DNA from: Silanimonas sp.
Lineage (GTDB): Bacteria > Pseudomonadota > Gammaproteobacteria > Xanthomonadales > Xanthomonadaceae
Reading direction: 5' to 3'
Assembly: GCA_026005095.1 (NCBI GenBank)
Contig: BPKK01000003.1
Location: 124,001-188,000 of the forward strand
DNA length: 64,000 nucleotides
In this document: positions 1-7,660 of the stretch, one piece after another
How positions within the stretch are numbered: the first letter of the stretch is position 1
How the letters are laid out: each line of letters begins with the position of its first letter
The notes under the pieces: generated by a model
What the model was told of the DNA's origin: nothing
Databases searched by the model: none
Seen by the model: only the letters and a program-made list of their open reading frames with translations
Program-made: the position numbers and the translations under genes

Positions 1-315
1 CTGTTCGGTACCACCCGCGCCTTCCTCGACTACTTCAACCTGAAGTCTTTGGACGAACTGCCGCCGCTGTCGGAGATCCGCGACATCGGCGAACTGGAAC
101 CGCAGCTGCCGCTCGAGGCGCCCCTGCCGGTGCAGGTCCTCGCCGCGGCGATGCCGGCGGACGGCGTTGCCGCGCCCGCCCCTTCCGCCCCCGGCTCCCC
201 GGCCGGGGAACCCGCCCCCGTCGCCGATGACGCAGGCGATCCCACCGACGTCGCAGCGACGTCCGAGCCCCAACCCGAAGAACGCGCGCCCGCCGCTGGC
301 GATGACGCGCCCTGA
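1..315 (+). CDS. scpB: ScpB C-terminal part (segregation and condensation protein B), cut by window start
   Basis: Frame 1 is open from the first base and ends with TGA at 313-315. The first visible residues, around FLDYFNLKSLDELPPL, are the typical end of the ScpB winged-helix region. ScpB is the non-SMC subunit that binds ScpA in the SMC-ScpAB condensin complex. After this block comes a tail of about 80 residues rich in Pro, Ala and acidic residues, longer than in short ScpB proteins and probably disordered. The neighbour 5 bases downstream is rluB, and scpA-scpB-rluB is a common gene order in proteobacteria. The N-terminal part lies outside the window. Confidence 0.85.
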   Translation: MFGTTRAFLDYFNLKSLDELPPLSEIRDIGELEPQLPLEAPLPVQVLAAAMPADGVAAPAPSAPGSPAGEPAPVADDAGDPTDVAATSEPQPEERAPAAGDDAP

Positions 316-320
316 TCCCG

Positions 321-1733
321 ATGAACGACCAAATCCAACGCAAGACCCTCTCGCTGAAGCGCGGGACCCCGCCGGCCACGCCGGCCATCGAAGAACGCCT
401 GCACAAAGTGCTGGCCCAGGCCGGCCTCGGCTCGCGCCGCTCACTCGAGGAACGCATCGCCCGCGGCGACGTGCGGGTGAATGGCGAAGTGGCTGAGCTG
501 GGCCGTACCGTGCGCGGCGGCGACCGCATCGAGCTCGACGGCAAGGCCTTCGTGGCCACCGCCCTCACCGAACCGCCGGCGGTACTGCTCTACAACAAGC
601 CGGAAGGCCAGGTGACCACCCGCGAGGACCCCGAGGGCCGGCCGACCATCTTCGAATCGCTGCCGCGTCTGAAGGGCGCGCGCTGGATCGCCGTGGGGCG
701 GCTCGACATCAACACCACCGGCCTGTTGCTGCTGACCACCGACGGGGAGCTGGCCAATGCCCTGATGCACCCCTCGAACGGCGTCGAGCGTGAGTACGTC
801 TGCCGCATCCACGGCGAAGTACCGGAAGCGGTGATCGAGCGCCTGAAGCGCGGCGTGCAGCTCGATGACGGCCCGGCGAAGTTCGACGAGATCGAGGCCA
901 TCGGCGCCAGCGAATCACACGCCTGGTTCCGCGTGGTCATCAAGGAGGGCCGCAACCGCGAGGTGCGCCGTCTCTGGGACAGCCAGGGCTTCACCGTGAG
1001 CCGCCTCAAGCGGGTGCGCTATGGCAGCGTGGTGCTGCCGCGCGAACTGCTGCGCGGCCAGAGCATGGAGATGCCGGCCGGACAGGTGGAGACCCTGCGC
1101 CGCCAATTCGGGCTGACGGACCAGGCCCCGGTGCTCACCCTGCAGCCGGTGATCGGCCAGCGCCGCGCCGCGAAACAAGCGATCGAGGTGCGTCGCGAGC
1201 AGCGCGGCCCGGCCTACGTGAATGGCAGCCTCGACCAAGAAGAGCGCGAACTGCGCCGCTTCGACCACCTCCACGAGGAGCGCCCGTCCCGAGGGCGCGG
1301 GCGTCCCGGCGGCAAGGTCTACGGCAAGAAGGGAGCCAAGGCCTTCGTCGGCCCGATGGGCGCCGACCTGCCGGTGGATGGGCGCGTTCCCCGGAACACC
1401 GGGAAGGCGGCAGGCAAGAAGGCCTTTGGCAAGAAGGCCGCCGCAGGCAAACCCGCGGCCGGCAAGGCTGGGCCCGGCGCCAAACCCTTCGGCGGCAAGG
1501 GCCGCGGACCGAAGGCCGTGGCCGGCGGCGTCGACAGCGCCTCGGGGGCCTTCCGCAGCTGGTATGTGCCGGAAGGCGTGGACACCGTCTCCCGGGTGGC
1601 GCCGCCGCGCAAGCCGCGCGGCGAACGCCCCTTCGGCAAGGCCGGACAGGAAGGGCCGCGCGGCGGCCAGCGCCGTCCGGGCCGGGGCGGACGTGGGCCG
1701 CGCCTGCCCGAAGGCGCTCCGGACGTCGACTGA
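321..1733 (+). CDS. rluB: 23S rRNA pseudouridine(2605) synthase RluB with long basic tail
   Basis: 470 residues. An S4 RNA-binding domain (about residues 25-85, with RLHKVLAQAGLGSRR) is followed by an RsuA-type pseudouridine synthase domain. The catalytic motif GRLDINTTGLLLL places the catalytic Asp near residue 130. The family modifies U2605 of 23S rRNA in the cytoplasm. The catalytic core ends near residue 260. The remaining 200 residues are a low-complexity Lys/Gly/Ala/Pro/Arg tail with repeated GKK, GKAG and GKP units, much longer than the E. coli protein (about 290 residues in total). It starts 5 bases after scpB and is probably co-transcribed. RluB fits better than RsuA or RluE because of the scpB linkage and the basic tail. 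Confidence 0.92.
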   Translation: MNDQIQRKTLSLKRGTPPATPAIEERLHKVLAQAGLGSRRSLEERIARGDVRVNGEVAELGRTVRGGDRIELDGKAFVATALTEPPAVLLYNKPEGQVTTREDPEGRPTIFESLPRLKGARWIAVGRLDINTTGLLLLTTDGELANALMHPSNGVEREYVCRIHGEVPEAVIERLKRGVQLDDGPAKFDEIEAIGASESHAWFRVVIKEGRNREVRRLWDSQGFTVSRLKRVRYGSVVLPRELLRGQSMEMPAGQVETLRRQFGLTDQAPVLTLQPVIGQRRAAKQAIEVRREQRGPAYVNGSLDQEERELRRFDHLHEERPSRGRGRPGGKVYGKKGAKAFVGPMGADLPVDGRVPRNTGKAAGKKAFGKKAAAGKPAAGKAGPGAKPFGGKGRGPKAVAGGVDSASGAFRSWYVPEGVDTVSRVAPPRKPRGERPFGKAGQEGPRGGQRRPGRGGRGPRLPEGAPDVD

Positions 1734-1738
1734 GGCCT

Positions 1739-2182
1739 TTAGTCGGCCAGCAGGGCGTACTCACCCTTCAGCGCCACGCCGGCCATGATCGCGCCGGCAC
1801 GGCACTCGTAAGTGCCCTCGCCACGGAACTCGACGCGGTCGTAGTTGCTCACGAGATTGACCACCGCGTTCGCCCCCCGAGCCTTGGCCTGCTGCTGGAA
1901 GGCCTTGAGCACGGTGAGTGCGGCCCACTGGCAGGCCTCCTCGTCGCTCTTGTTGGCGGCATTGGTCTTGCGGCTGCTGGTGCCATTGCCGAGAGCCTGG
2001 CGCACCGCCGGATGCGCCTGCCCGGCGAGGAAGAAGCGTACGCTGCCGTCGAGCACGCCCTCGCGCAGGCCGCGCTCCACGGTGGCGGCGAAATCGATCT
2101 CGTGGCGGGTATTGCGGGCATCGGCACTGCCGCTGGCGCAGGCGGCGGCAAGGACGAGGGCGGAAAGTAGGATGGAACGCAT
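1739..2182 (-). CDS. small exported protein of unknown function
   Basis: 147 residues with an N-terminal signal sequence. LVLAAAC could be a weak lipobox, but the -3 residue is Ala rather than Leu, so a soluble periplasmic form is equally possible. The C-terminal half contains ARGANAVVNLVSNY, a pattern reminiscent of YbjQ-like/DUF4156-type small domains, followed by two regions with single Cys residues that could form a disulfide. Homologues in related bacteria often carry misleading excinuclease names; nothing here supports DNA repair. It is transcribed in the same direction as the pigment operon and lies 50 bases after its last gene. It is convergent with rluB, with stop codons 5 bases apart. 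Confidence 0.6.
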   Translation of the reverse strand: MRSILLSALVLAAACASGSADARNTRHEIDFAATVERGLREGVLDGSVRFFLAGQAHPAVRQALGNGTSSRKTNAANKSDEEACQWAALTVLKAFQQQAKARGANAVVNLVSNYDRVEFRGEGTYECRAGAIMAGVALKGEYALLAD

Positions 2183-2206
2183 CGGTCACTCCGTTGGGTG
2201 GTGGAT

Positions 2207-2225
2207 GCCCCGGACTCCCCGGGGC
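2207..2225 (-). terminator. GC hairpin after the pigment operon (weak terminator candidate)
   Basis: GCCCCGG (2207-2213) pairs with CCGGGGC (2219-2225) across a 5-base loop, just after the apeR stop on the minus strand. There is no U-tract on the downstream side, so intrinsic termination is doubtful. It may act as an mRNA end-stabilising hairpin. Confidence 0.3.
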
Positions 2226-2232
2226 GGGGGGA

Positions 2233-3459
2233 TCAGGACCAGCGGCGGAACACCAGCGAGGTGTTGATGCCGCCGAAAGCGAAGTTGTTGTTGACGACGT
2301 ACTCGGTATCGATGCGACGCCCCGCGCCCACGAGGTAGTCGAGCTCGCCGCAACGCGGATCGGGCTCGGTGAGGTTCAGGGTGGGATGGAACCAGCCCTC
2401 ACGCATCATCTGCACCGCCACCCAGCTCTCGAGGGCGCCGCAGGCGCCAAGGGTATGGCCGGTATAGCTCTTCAGCGCACTCACCGGCATCCGCGACCCG
2501 AACACTTCCTGTGTGGCCAGGCTCTCGGCGATGTCGCCGTGCTCGGTGGCGGTGCCGTGCGCCGCCACGTAGCCGATGGCATCGGGCGGCAGGCCGGCAT
2601 CCTCGAGAGCGAGACGCATAGCCTGCGCCATAGTGGCGGCGTTCGGCTGGGTCACGTGCTGGCCGTCGGAATTGGTGCCGTAGCCGACGACCTCGGCGAG
2701 GATGCGGGCGCCGCGCGCCCGGGCATGCTCCAGCTCCTCCAGCACCAGGGTACAGGCGCCCTCGCCGATCACGAGGCCGTCGCGCTTCGCGTCGAAGGGC
2801 CGTGGCGTGGCCTCCGGGGCTTCGTTGCGGCAGCTGGTGGCGAACAGCACGTCGAACACCGCAGCATCGGTGACGTCGAGCTCCTCCGCGCCTCCGGCGA
2901 GCATCGCGACCTGCCGGCCCGATCGGATCGCCTCATAGGCATAGCCGATGCCCTGGCTCCCGGAGGTGCAGGCGCTGCTGGTAGTGATGATGCGGCCGGT
3001 GATGCCGAAGAACACCCCGATGTTCACCGGCGCGGTGTGCGCCATCATCTTGATGTAGGTGGTGGCATTGATGGTGTCGGTGGTCTTCTCGAGCACCATG
3101 CGGCCGAAATCGCTCATCGAGGCCGGCGTTCCGGCCGAAGAGCCGTAACTGATGCCGAGCTTGCCGGAACGCAGCAGGGGCGAGTCGAGCAGGCCGGCAT
3201 CGGCCAGCGCGAGCTCACTGGCGCGCACCGCCATCAGGGCCACGCGCCCCATGCTGCGGGTGGTCTTGCGGTTGTAGTGCGGCGGCAGCTCGAAGGGCTC
3301 GCAAGGCACGCCCATGCGGGTATTGAGGCCGTGGTACTGCGCCCAGTCGGGAAAGACCCGCACCGCATTGCGGCGGGCTTCGAGGCGCGCACGCACGCTG
3401 GCCCAGTCGTGGCCCAAAGGCGAGAGCACGCCGGCCCCGGTAATGACGACTCGCTTCAT
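2233..3459 (-). CDS. apeR: beta-ketoacyl-ACP synthase, aryl polyene ApeR type
   Basis: 408 residues, FabF-like thiolase fold, full length. It condenses malonyl-ACP onto the growing polyene chain. Visible active-site elements are the Cys in SSACTSGSQG, the His in AAHGTATEHGD, and Lys/His in SALKSYTGHTLGA. The C-terminal NNNFAFGGIN matches the KS end motif. It is the last gene of the operon and starts inside the apeQ stop (ATGA overlap). In characterised aryl polyene systems ApeR acts as a homodimer that works with ApeQ and the dehydratases. The ape name rests on gene order plus family; the KS identity is certain. Confidence 0.88.
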   Translation of the reverse strand: MKRVVITGAGVLSPLGHDWASVRARLEARRNAVRVFPDWAQYHGLNTRMGVPCEPFELPPHYNRKTTRSMGRVALMAVRASELALADAGLLDSPLLRSGKLGISYGSSAGTPASMSDFGRMVLEKTTDTINATTYIKMMAHTAPVNIGVFFGITGRIITTSSACTSGSQGIGYAYEAIRSGRQVAMLAGGAEELDVTDAAVFDVLFATSCRNEAPEATPRPFDAKRDGLVIGEGACTLVLEELEHARARGARILAEVVGYGTNSDGQHVTQPNAATMAQAMRLALEDAGLPPDAIGYVAAHGTATEHGDIAESLATQEVFGSRMPVSALKSYTGHTLGACGALESWVAVQMMREGWFHPTLNLTEPDPRCGELDYLVGAGRRIDTEYVVNNNFAFGGINTSLVFRRWS

Positions 3460-4199
3460 CCGACCATGCCTCCATTCACCGAAATCACCTGCCGGGTGAT
3501 GTAGCCTGCTTCGTCGGAAAGTAGGAAAGCCGCCAGCGCCGCCACTTCCTCGGGACGTCCGAGGCGGCGTGCCGGCACCATGGCAAGGGCCTCCTCGACG
3601 ATCTCCGGGCTCAGCATCTCTGTGTCGATCAGGCCCGGCGCGATGCAGTTCACGGTGATGGCGCGTTTGGCGAGCTCGACCGCGAGTGCCTTGGTGGCCC
3701 CGATGATGCCGGCCTTGGCCGCGCTGTAGTTCGCCTGACCGCGGTTACCGACGAGGCCGGATACCGAAGCGAGGGTGATGATCCGCCCCGGGGCGCGCCG
3801 GCGCACCATCGGCATCACCAGCGGGTTCAGCACGTTGTAGAAGGCATCGAGATTGGTGTGGATGACGGCGTCCCAGTCCTCGCCACTCATGGCCGGGAAG
3901 GCGTTGTCGCGGGCGATGCCGGCATTGCAGACCACGCCGTAGTAGGCGCCATGGGCCTCGATGTCGGCCGTGAGGGCGGCCGCCGCGGCGGTGCGGTCGG
4001 CCACGTCGAAGCCGAGCAAGCGCGCCTCGCCGCCCGTCTCGCGGATGCGGCCAGCCACGGCCTCGGCCTCGGCCTGGCTGCGACGGTAGTGCACGACCAC
4101 GGCATAACCCTCGCGGCCGAGGCGTTCGGCGATAGCGCGGCCAATACCGCGGCTGGCGCCGGTGACGAGCACCGTGCGCCGGGAGTCGGTGGAGCTCAT
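3456..4199 (-). CDS. apeQ: 3-oxoacyl-ACP reductase (FabG-like SDR), ApeQ type
   Basis: 247 residues, classical short-chain dehydrogenase. The NAD(P)-binding TGASRGIG motif is near residue 14, followed by NAG (VVCNAGIARDN), the catalytic Ser in LASVSG, YxxxK in NYSAAKAG, and a C-terminal VNGGMVG end like FabG. It reduces the beta-keto group on the ACP-bound chain in each extension cycle. The start ATG overlaps the apeP stop (ATGA) and the stop overlaps the apeR start in the same way, so the three genes are probably translationally coupled. Confidence 0.88.
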   Translation of the reverse strand: MSSTDSRRTVLVTGASRGIGRAIAERLGREGYAVVVHYRRSQAEAEAVAGRIRETGGEARLLGFDVADRTAAAAALTADIEAHGAYYGVVCNAGIARDNAFPAMSGEDWDAVIHTNLDAFYNVLNPLVMPMVRRRAPGRIITLASVSGLVGNRGQANYSAAKAGIIGATKALAVELAKRAITVNCIAPGLIDTEMLSPEIVEEALAMVPARRLGRPEEVAALAAFLLSDEAGYITRQVISVNGGMVG

Positions 4200-4648
4200 G
4201 GGCTGGGGGTTCCTTGCAGGAAGGCCTGGGCATCGGGCGGCTCGAACACGGAGAGGGAGGCACTGGCGATGCCCTGCCCCCCTTGCTCCAGCTCGCAGCG
4301 GAACTGCCCGAGGCCGTTGTCGGAGAAGAATTCGCGCCGCACGCGGATGAGGAGCGGGCGGTCGAGCGTGATGTGCGAGGGCCCGAAGACATAGCGCCGG
4401 GTACCGAGCAGGAAGCCGATGGCCGGCGGCTCGCCGCGCCGACGGGCCTGCCAGCCAGCCCAAGCGGCCACGGCCTGAGCCATGTATTCGAGGCCATGCC
4501 AGATGGCGATGCCCTCCGGTGTGGCGAAGGGATGGTCGAAGCCGGGCAGCGCCTCGGCCAGCACGTGCTCCTCGCTGGCTTCGTGCAGGGTATGCAGCCA
4601 GCACATGCCGCGGGTGTGGGGCATCAGCGGGGCGATCGGCTCGCTCAT
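4196..4648 (-). CDS. apeP: hotdog-fold 3-hydroxyacyl-ACP dehydratase, ApeP type
   Basis: 150 residues of the FabA/FabZ-like hotdog family. The motif region FATPEGIAIWHGLEYMAQAVAAW contains a long hotdog helix with Glu in the place expected for the dehydratase acid. In studied aryl polyene systems this subunit pairs with ApeI to dehydrate 3-hydroxyacyl-ACP without later enoyl reduction, which leaves conjugated double bonds. The ApeI partner here is probably the C-terminal domain of the ligase fusion at 14310-15938. ATGA overlaps join it to apeO and apeQ. Confidence 0.8.
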   Translation of the reverse strand: MSEPIAPLMPHTRGMCWLHTLHEASEEHVLAEALPGFDHPFATPEGIAIWHGLEYMAQAVAAWAGWQARRRGEPPAIGFLLGTRRYVFGPSHITLDRPLLIRVRREFFSDNGLGQFRCELEQGGQGIASASLSVFEPPDAQAFLQGTPSP

Positions 4649-5850
4649 GCCACCCCCAGCACCAGCGCGGCATTGCTACCGCCGAAGGCGAAGCTATGGC
4701 TGACGACATGGCGCAGCGGCCGCGTGACACGCTCACCGGGCGCGACGAAGCGCAGCGGCGGCAGGGCCGGGTCCGGGTGGCCATCCCAGAGCTGGGGCGG
4801 CAGCCAGCCTCCCGGGTTGCGCGCCAGCATCAGCCAGCACAACCCCGCCTCGATCGCCCCTGCGGCGCCCAGGGCATGCCCGGTGAGCGGCTTCGTGGAG
4901 CTCATCGGCACCTGCCCGCCGTAGAGCGCCGCGCTGACCGGCGCCTCCATCGCATCGTTCTGCGCTGTGGCCGTGCCATGCAGGTTGACGTAGTCGATGG
5001 CAGAGCCCTCGAGACCGGCGCTGCGCAGGGCGGCCTCGATGGCGAGGCGTGCGCCACGCCCCGCCGGATCGGGCGCCGACATGTGATGGGCATCGGCGCT
5101 TTCACCCCAACCGCAGAGCCGTACCGGGCCGGGCCGACGCGAGACCAGGAACAGGGCCGCCCCCTCACCGATATTGATGCCGCGGCGATTCGCCGAGAAC
5201 GGATTGCAGCGCTCCTCCGACACCGCCTCCAGCGCCGAGAACCCGGCCAGGGTGAAGCCGCAAAGCGAATCGGCACCGCCGGCGATTACCAGGTCGGCCC
5301 GCCCGCCCTGCACCAGCCGGGCCGCGGTGGCGAGCGCCTTGGCACCCGAGGAGCAGGCGGTGGAGATCACGCTCTGCGCCGCCTGCGGCAGGCCGAGCGC
5401 ATGGGCGAGGAAGCGCGCCGGCGTGCCCATTTCCTGCATCGCGTAATGGAAGTCGGCGGGCAGGCCGCCGTGGGCCTCCCGCTGCCGGAAGGCGCGCTCG
5501 GTCTCGCCGATGCCCGAGGTGCTGCTGCCCAGCACGATGGCGACGCGCTCCGGCGCCACCCCCTCCAGCGCTGCCGGCAGGGCCGCACCGAGATCGTCCA
5601 GCGCCAGCCGCAGCAGGGCATTGTTCCGGCCGCGCAGGGGCAGCGGGTACTCGTCGAGCGTGGGCAGTTCGCCTGGCACTTCGCCCACCATGAGCCGGCG
5701 CCCGAGGTAAGCCGCCGACGGCTGCACGCCGGGCTCCGGTAGGTCACAGAAGAGGCGTGCCGCCACCGCCTCGGCCCGGGGGCCGAGCGCGCAGCACAGG
5801 CCGAGGGCATTGAGGTAGACCGGCGTCCGGGCCACGGTGCTTTCCCTCAT
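4645..5850 (-). CDS. apeO: beta-ketoacyl-ACP synthase, ApeO type
   Basis: 401 residues. KS active-site Cys lies in STACSSGAKAL, His in NLHGTATAQND, and Lys/His in SSTKPLTGHALGA, with the end motif SHSFAFGGSN. It is the second full ketosynthase of the operon. Characterised ApeO pairs with the chain-length-factor-like ApeC, which is present at the other end of this operon. I chose the ATG at 5850 because it overlaps the stop of the upstream lipoprotein gene (ATGA); the frame is open further upstream but has no family signal there. Confidence 0.87.
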   Translation of the reverse strand: MRESTVARTPVYLNALGLCCALGPRAEAVAARLFCDLPEPGVQPSAAYLGRRLMVGEVPGELPTLDEYPLPLRGRNNALLRLALDDLGAALPAALEGVAPERVAIVLGSSTSGIGETERAFRQREAHGGLPADFHYAMQEMGTPARFLAHALGLPQAAQSVISTACSSGAKALATAARLVQGGRADLVIAGGADSLCGFTLAGFSALEAVSEERCNPFSANRRGINIGEGAALFLVSRRPGPVRLCGWGESADAHHMSAPDPAGRGARLAIEAALRSAGLEGSAIDYVNLHGTATAQNDAMEAPVSAALYGGQVPMSSTKPLTGHALGAAGAIEAGLCWLMLARNPGGWLPPQLWDGHPDPALPPLRFVAPGERVTRPLRHVVSHSFAFGGSNAALVLGVA

Positions 5851-6428
5851 GGCCTGTCCTCCGCCGCCGCCACCGAGCGGATCTCCAGCACATAGCCGGC
5901 CCGAGGCCGCTCGATGCGCCAATGCCCAGGCTCGCCGGCCTCGATCCGCGCCACCCGTGCCCGGCCCTGCCACACCGTCCGCTGCCCCCCCTGCTCCTCC
6001 ACACACCAACCTCGCGGCGCGGCACGCCGAAGGGCGGCGAGCGGCCAAAGCGCGAACTGCAGGTCCTGCAGCACACCCTGCCCCTCGAGCTGCGGCGGCA
6101 GCCAGGCAGCGCGCCATTCCTCGAGCCGCTCACCATCCCAACGCAGGCGCAGAGCCACCTGCCCCAAGGCCAGTACGGCAAGCTGTACGGCGTCGGCATC
6201 GGCCTCCAGCAGGGCCTCGAACTGGCGCGACTCGCCGCCCCGCTCGATCCGCAGTTGCTGCTGCAGGTGCAGGGGCGCCTGCAGATCGCGCGGCGAGAGC
6301 GCCCACGGAGCCGCGCCGCGCGGCACACTGGCGCAGGCCGCCAGCAGCAGCGCGCACAAGCCCGCCAGCAGGGCGAAGGCACATGGGCGGCGGGGTGCAC
6401 CGGCGGCCAAGGCCTTCAGCGTCTGCAC
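5847..6428 (-). CDS. DUF3261-type lipoprotein of the aryl polyene cluster
   Basis: 193 residues from a GTG start at 6428, which overlaps the preceding gene by 13 bases. An N-terminal hydrophobic segment ends in LLLAAC, a good lipobox, so the mature protein should be anchored to the outer or inner membrane. The rest is a beta-rich domain typical of the DUF3261 lipoproteins found next to LolA-like and MMPL genes in aryl polyene loci. By context it probably helps move the polyene-lipid to the outer membrane. There is no catalytic motif. Confidence 0.7.
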   Translation of the reverse strand: MQTLKALAAGAPRRPCAFALLAGLCALLLAACASVPRGAAPWALSPRDLQAPLHLQQQLRIERGGESRQFEALLEADADAVQLAVLALGQVALRLRWDGERLEEWRAAWLPPQLEGQGVLQDLQFALWPLAALRRAAPRGWCVEEQGGQRTVWQGRARVARIEAGEPGHWRIERPRAGYVLEIRSVAAAEDRP

Positions 6429-7660
6429 AGTTCCTCCAGCACGGCAAGGCGGCGCTTGGTGTCGGCCACGTAGGGATTCGACCGATCCCAGGCGTAACCG
6501 GCGAGAATCGAGCTGATCATGCGGCGGATGTCGGGCGAGGGCGTGGGGTGGAAGATGATGTTCTGGAAGCCGCCCGCGTACCACGACTCGACGAAGGCGC
6601 GGAAAGTGTCCACACCGCGGCGCAGCGGATCGGCATAGTCGGCCTGCCAGTCCACCGCCTCGCCGCGCGCCTGGCGCTCAAGGCAGGTGGCCGCGAGATG
6701 CGCCGACTTGAAGGCGATGGTGACGCCGGAGGAGAACACCGGGTCGAGGAACTCGCCAGCATTGCCGAGCAGGGCGAAGCCCGGGCCCCACAGCGAACTG
6801 ACGTTGGCCGAGTAGCCGATGATCGAGCGTGCCGGCGTATCCCAGGTAGCATTGGCGAGCAGGGCGCGCAGGCCGGGCTCTTCGTCGACGATGGCCTTGA
6901 GGCGCTCGGTCTCGGTGCCGGCATAGCGTTCCAGCACCGACGTCTCGGCCACCACGCCGAGCGAGCAGCGCCCGTTCGAGAAAGGAATGGTCCAGTACCA
7001 GATGTCGCACTGCTCGGGATGTACGCTGATCAGGATCTTGTTGCGGTCCCAGCTGCCCGGCGCGGTGCCGTCGGCGACGTGGGTGAAGATCGCTCCGCGC
7101 ACAGGAAAGCGCGAGGGCGTCTCGAGCTTCAGGAGCCGCGGCAGGATGCGCCCGAATCCGCTGGCATCGAGCAGGAAGCGGGCCTGCACCTGGTAGACCT
7201 CGCCCTGCGTTTCGCCCTCGCGATTGTCGCGCACGGTGACGATGGGCGTCCCGCCGTTCAGATCCACTGCCGTCACTTCGTGGCGGTAGCGCACCCGGGC
7301 CCCGGCGCGCTCGGCGGCATCGGCCAATACCTTGTCGAAATCGGCGCGTTGCACCTGGTAGGTGGTGCCCCAGCCGGGACTGAATTTGTCGCGGAAATCG
7401 AAGAAGGTGCGTTGGTCGCCACGCACGAAGGCGGCGCCATTCTTGTACTGGAAGCCGGCCTCCACCACGTCCTGCAGCATACCGGCGGCTTCGATGAACT
7501 GCATGCTCTGCGGCAGCAGGCTCTCGCCGATGGAGAAGCGCGGGAACTGCTCGCGCTCGAGGATCAGCACCTCGCGGCCCTGCCGGCGCAGCAGGCCGGC
7601 GGCCACGGCGCCGGCCGGACCGGCGCCGATGATCAGGATATCGGCGGTTTCATGACGCAT
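6416..7660 (-). CDS. FAD-dependent oxidoreductase with flavin halogenase motifs
   Basis: 414 residues. The FAD Rossmann motif GAGPAG lies near residue 12. Three elements match flavin-dependent halogenases: Lys73 in FQYKNGAAF, at the place of the catalytic Lys that carries the hypohalous species; WYWTIP at 221-226, fitting the WxWxIP signature that suppresses monooxygenation; and FLDPVFSSG, like the third family motif. Xanthomonadins are brominated aryl polyenes, so aryl halogenation is a reasonable role. Alternatives are a non-halogenating member of the same FAD family (geranylgeranyl-reductase-like) that oxidises the aryl head. The ATG at 7660 overlaps the MMPL gene by 11 bases; an upstream in-frame ATG would lie inside that gene. 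Confidence 0.75.
   Translation of the reverse strand: MRHETADILIIGAGPAGAVAAGLLRRQGREVLILEREQFPRFSIGESLLPQSMQFIEAAGMLQDVVEAGFQYKNGAAFVRGDQRTFFDFRDKFSPGWGTTYQVQRADFDKVLADAAERAGARVRYRHEVTAVDLNGGTPIVTVRDNREGETQGEVYQVQARFLLDASGFGRILPRLLKLETPSRFPVRGAIFTHVADGTAPGSWDRNKILISVHPEQCDIWYWTIPFSNGRCSLGVVAETSVLERYAGTETERLKAIVDEEPGLRALLANATWDTPARSIIGYSANVSSLWGPGFALLGNAGEFLDPVFSSGVTIAFKSAHLAATCLERQARGEAVDWQADYADPLRRGVDTFRAFVESWYAGGFQNIIFHPTPSPDIRRMISSILAGYAWDRSNPYVADTKRRLAVLEELCRR

Noticed and set aside
2207-2225. Strong terminator of the pigment operon
   Set aside because: Hairpin is good but no U-tract follows; listed with low confidence only.
6416-7660. Reading the FAD enzyme as a geranylgeranyl reductase
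   Set aside because: The fold is shared, but WxWxIP, the FxxKxG Lys and the location in a pigment operon favour the halogenase branch; kept as an alternative only.
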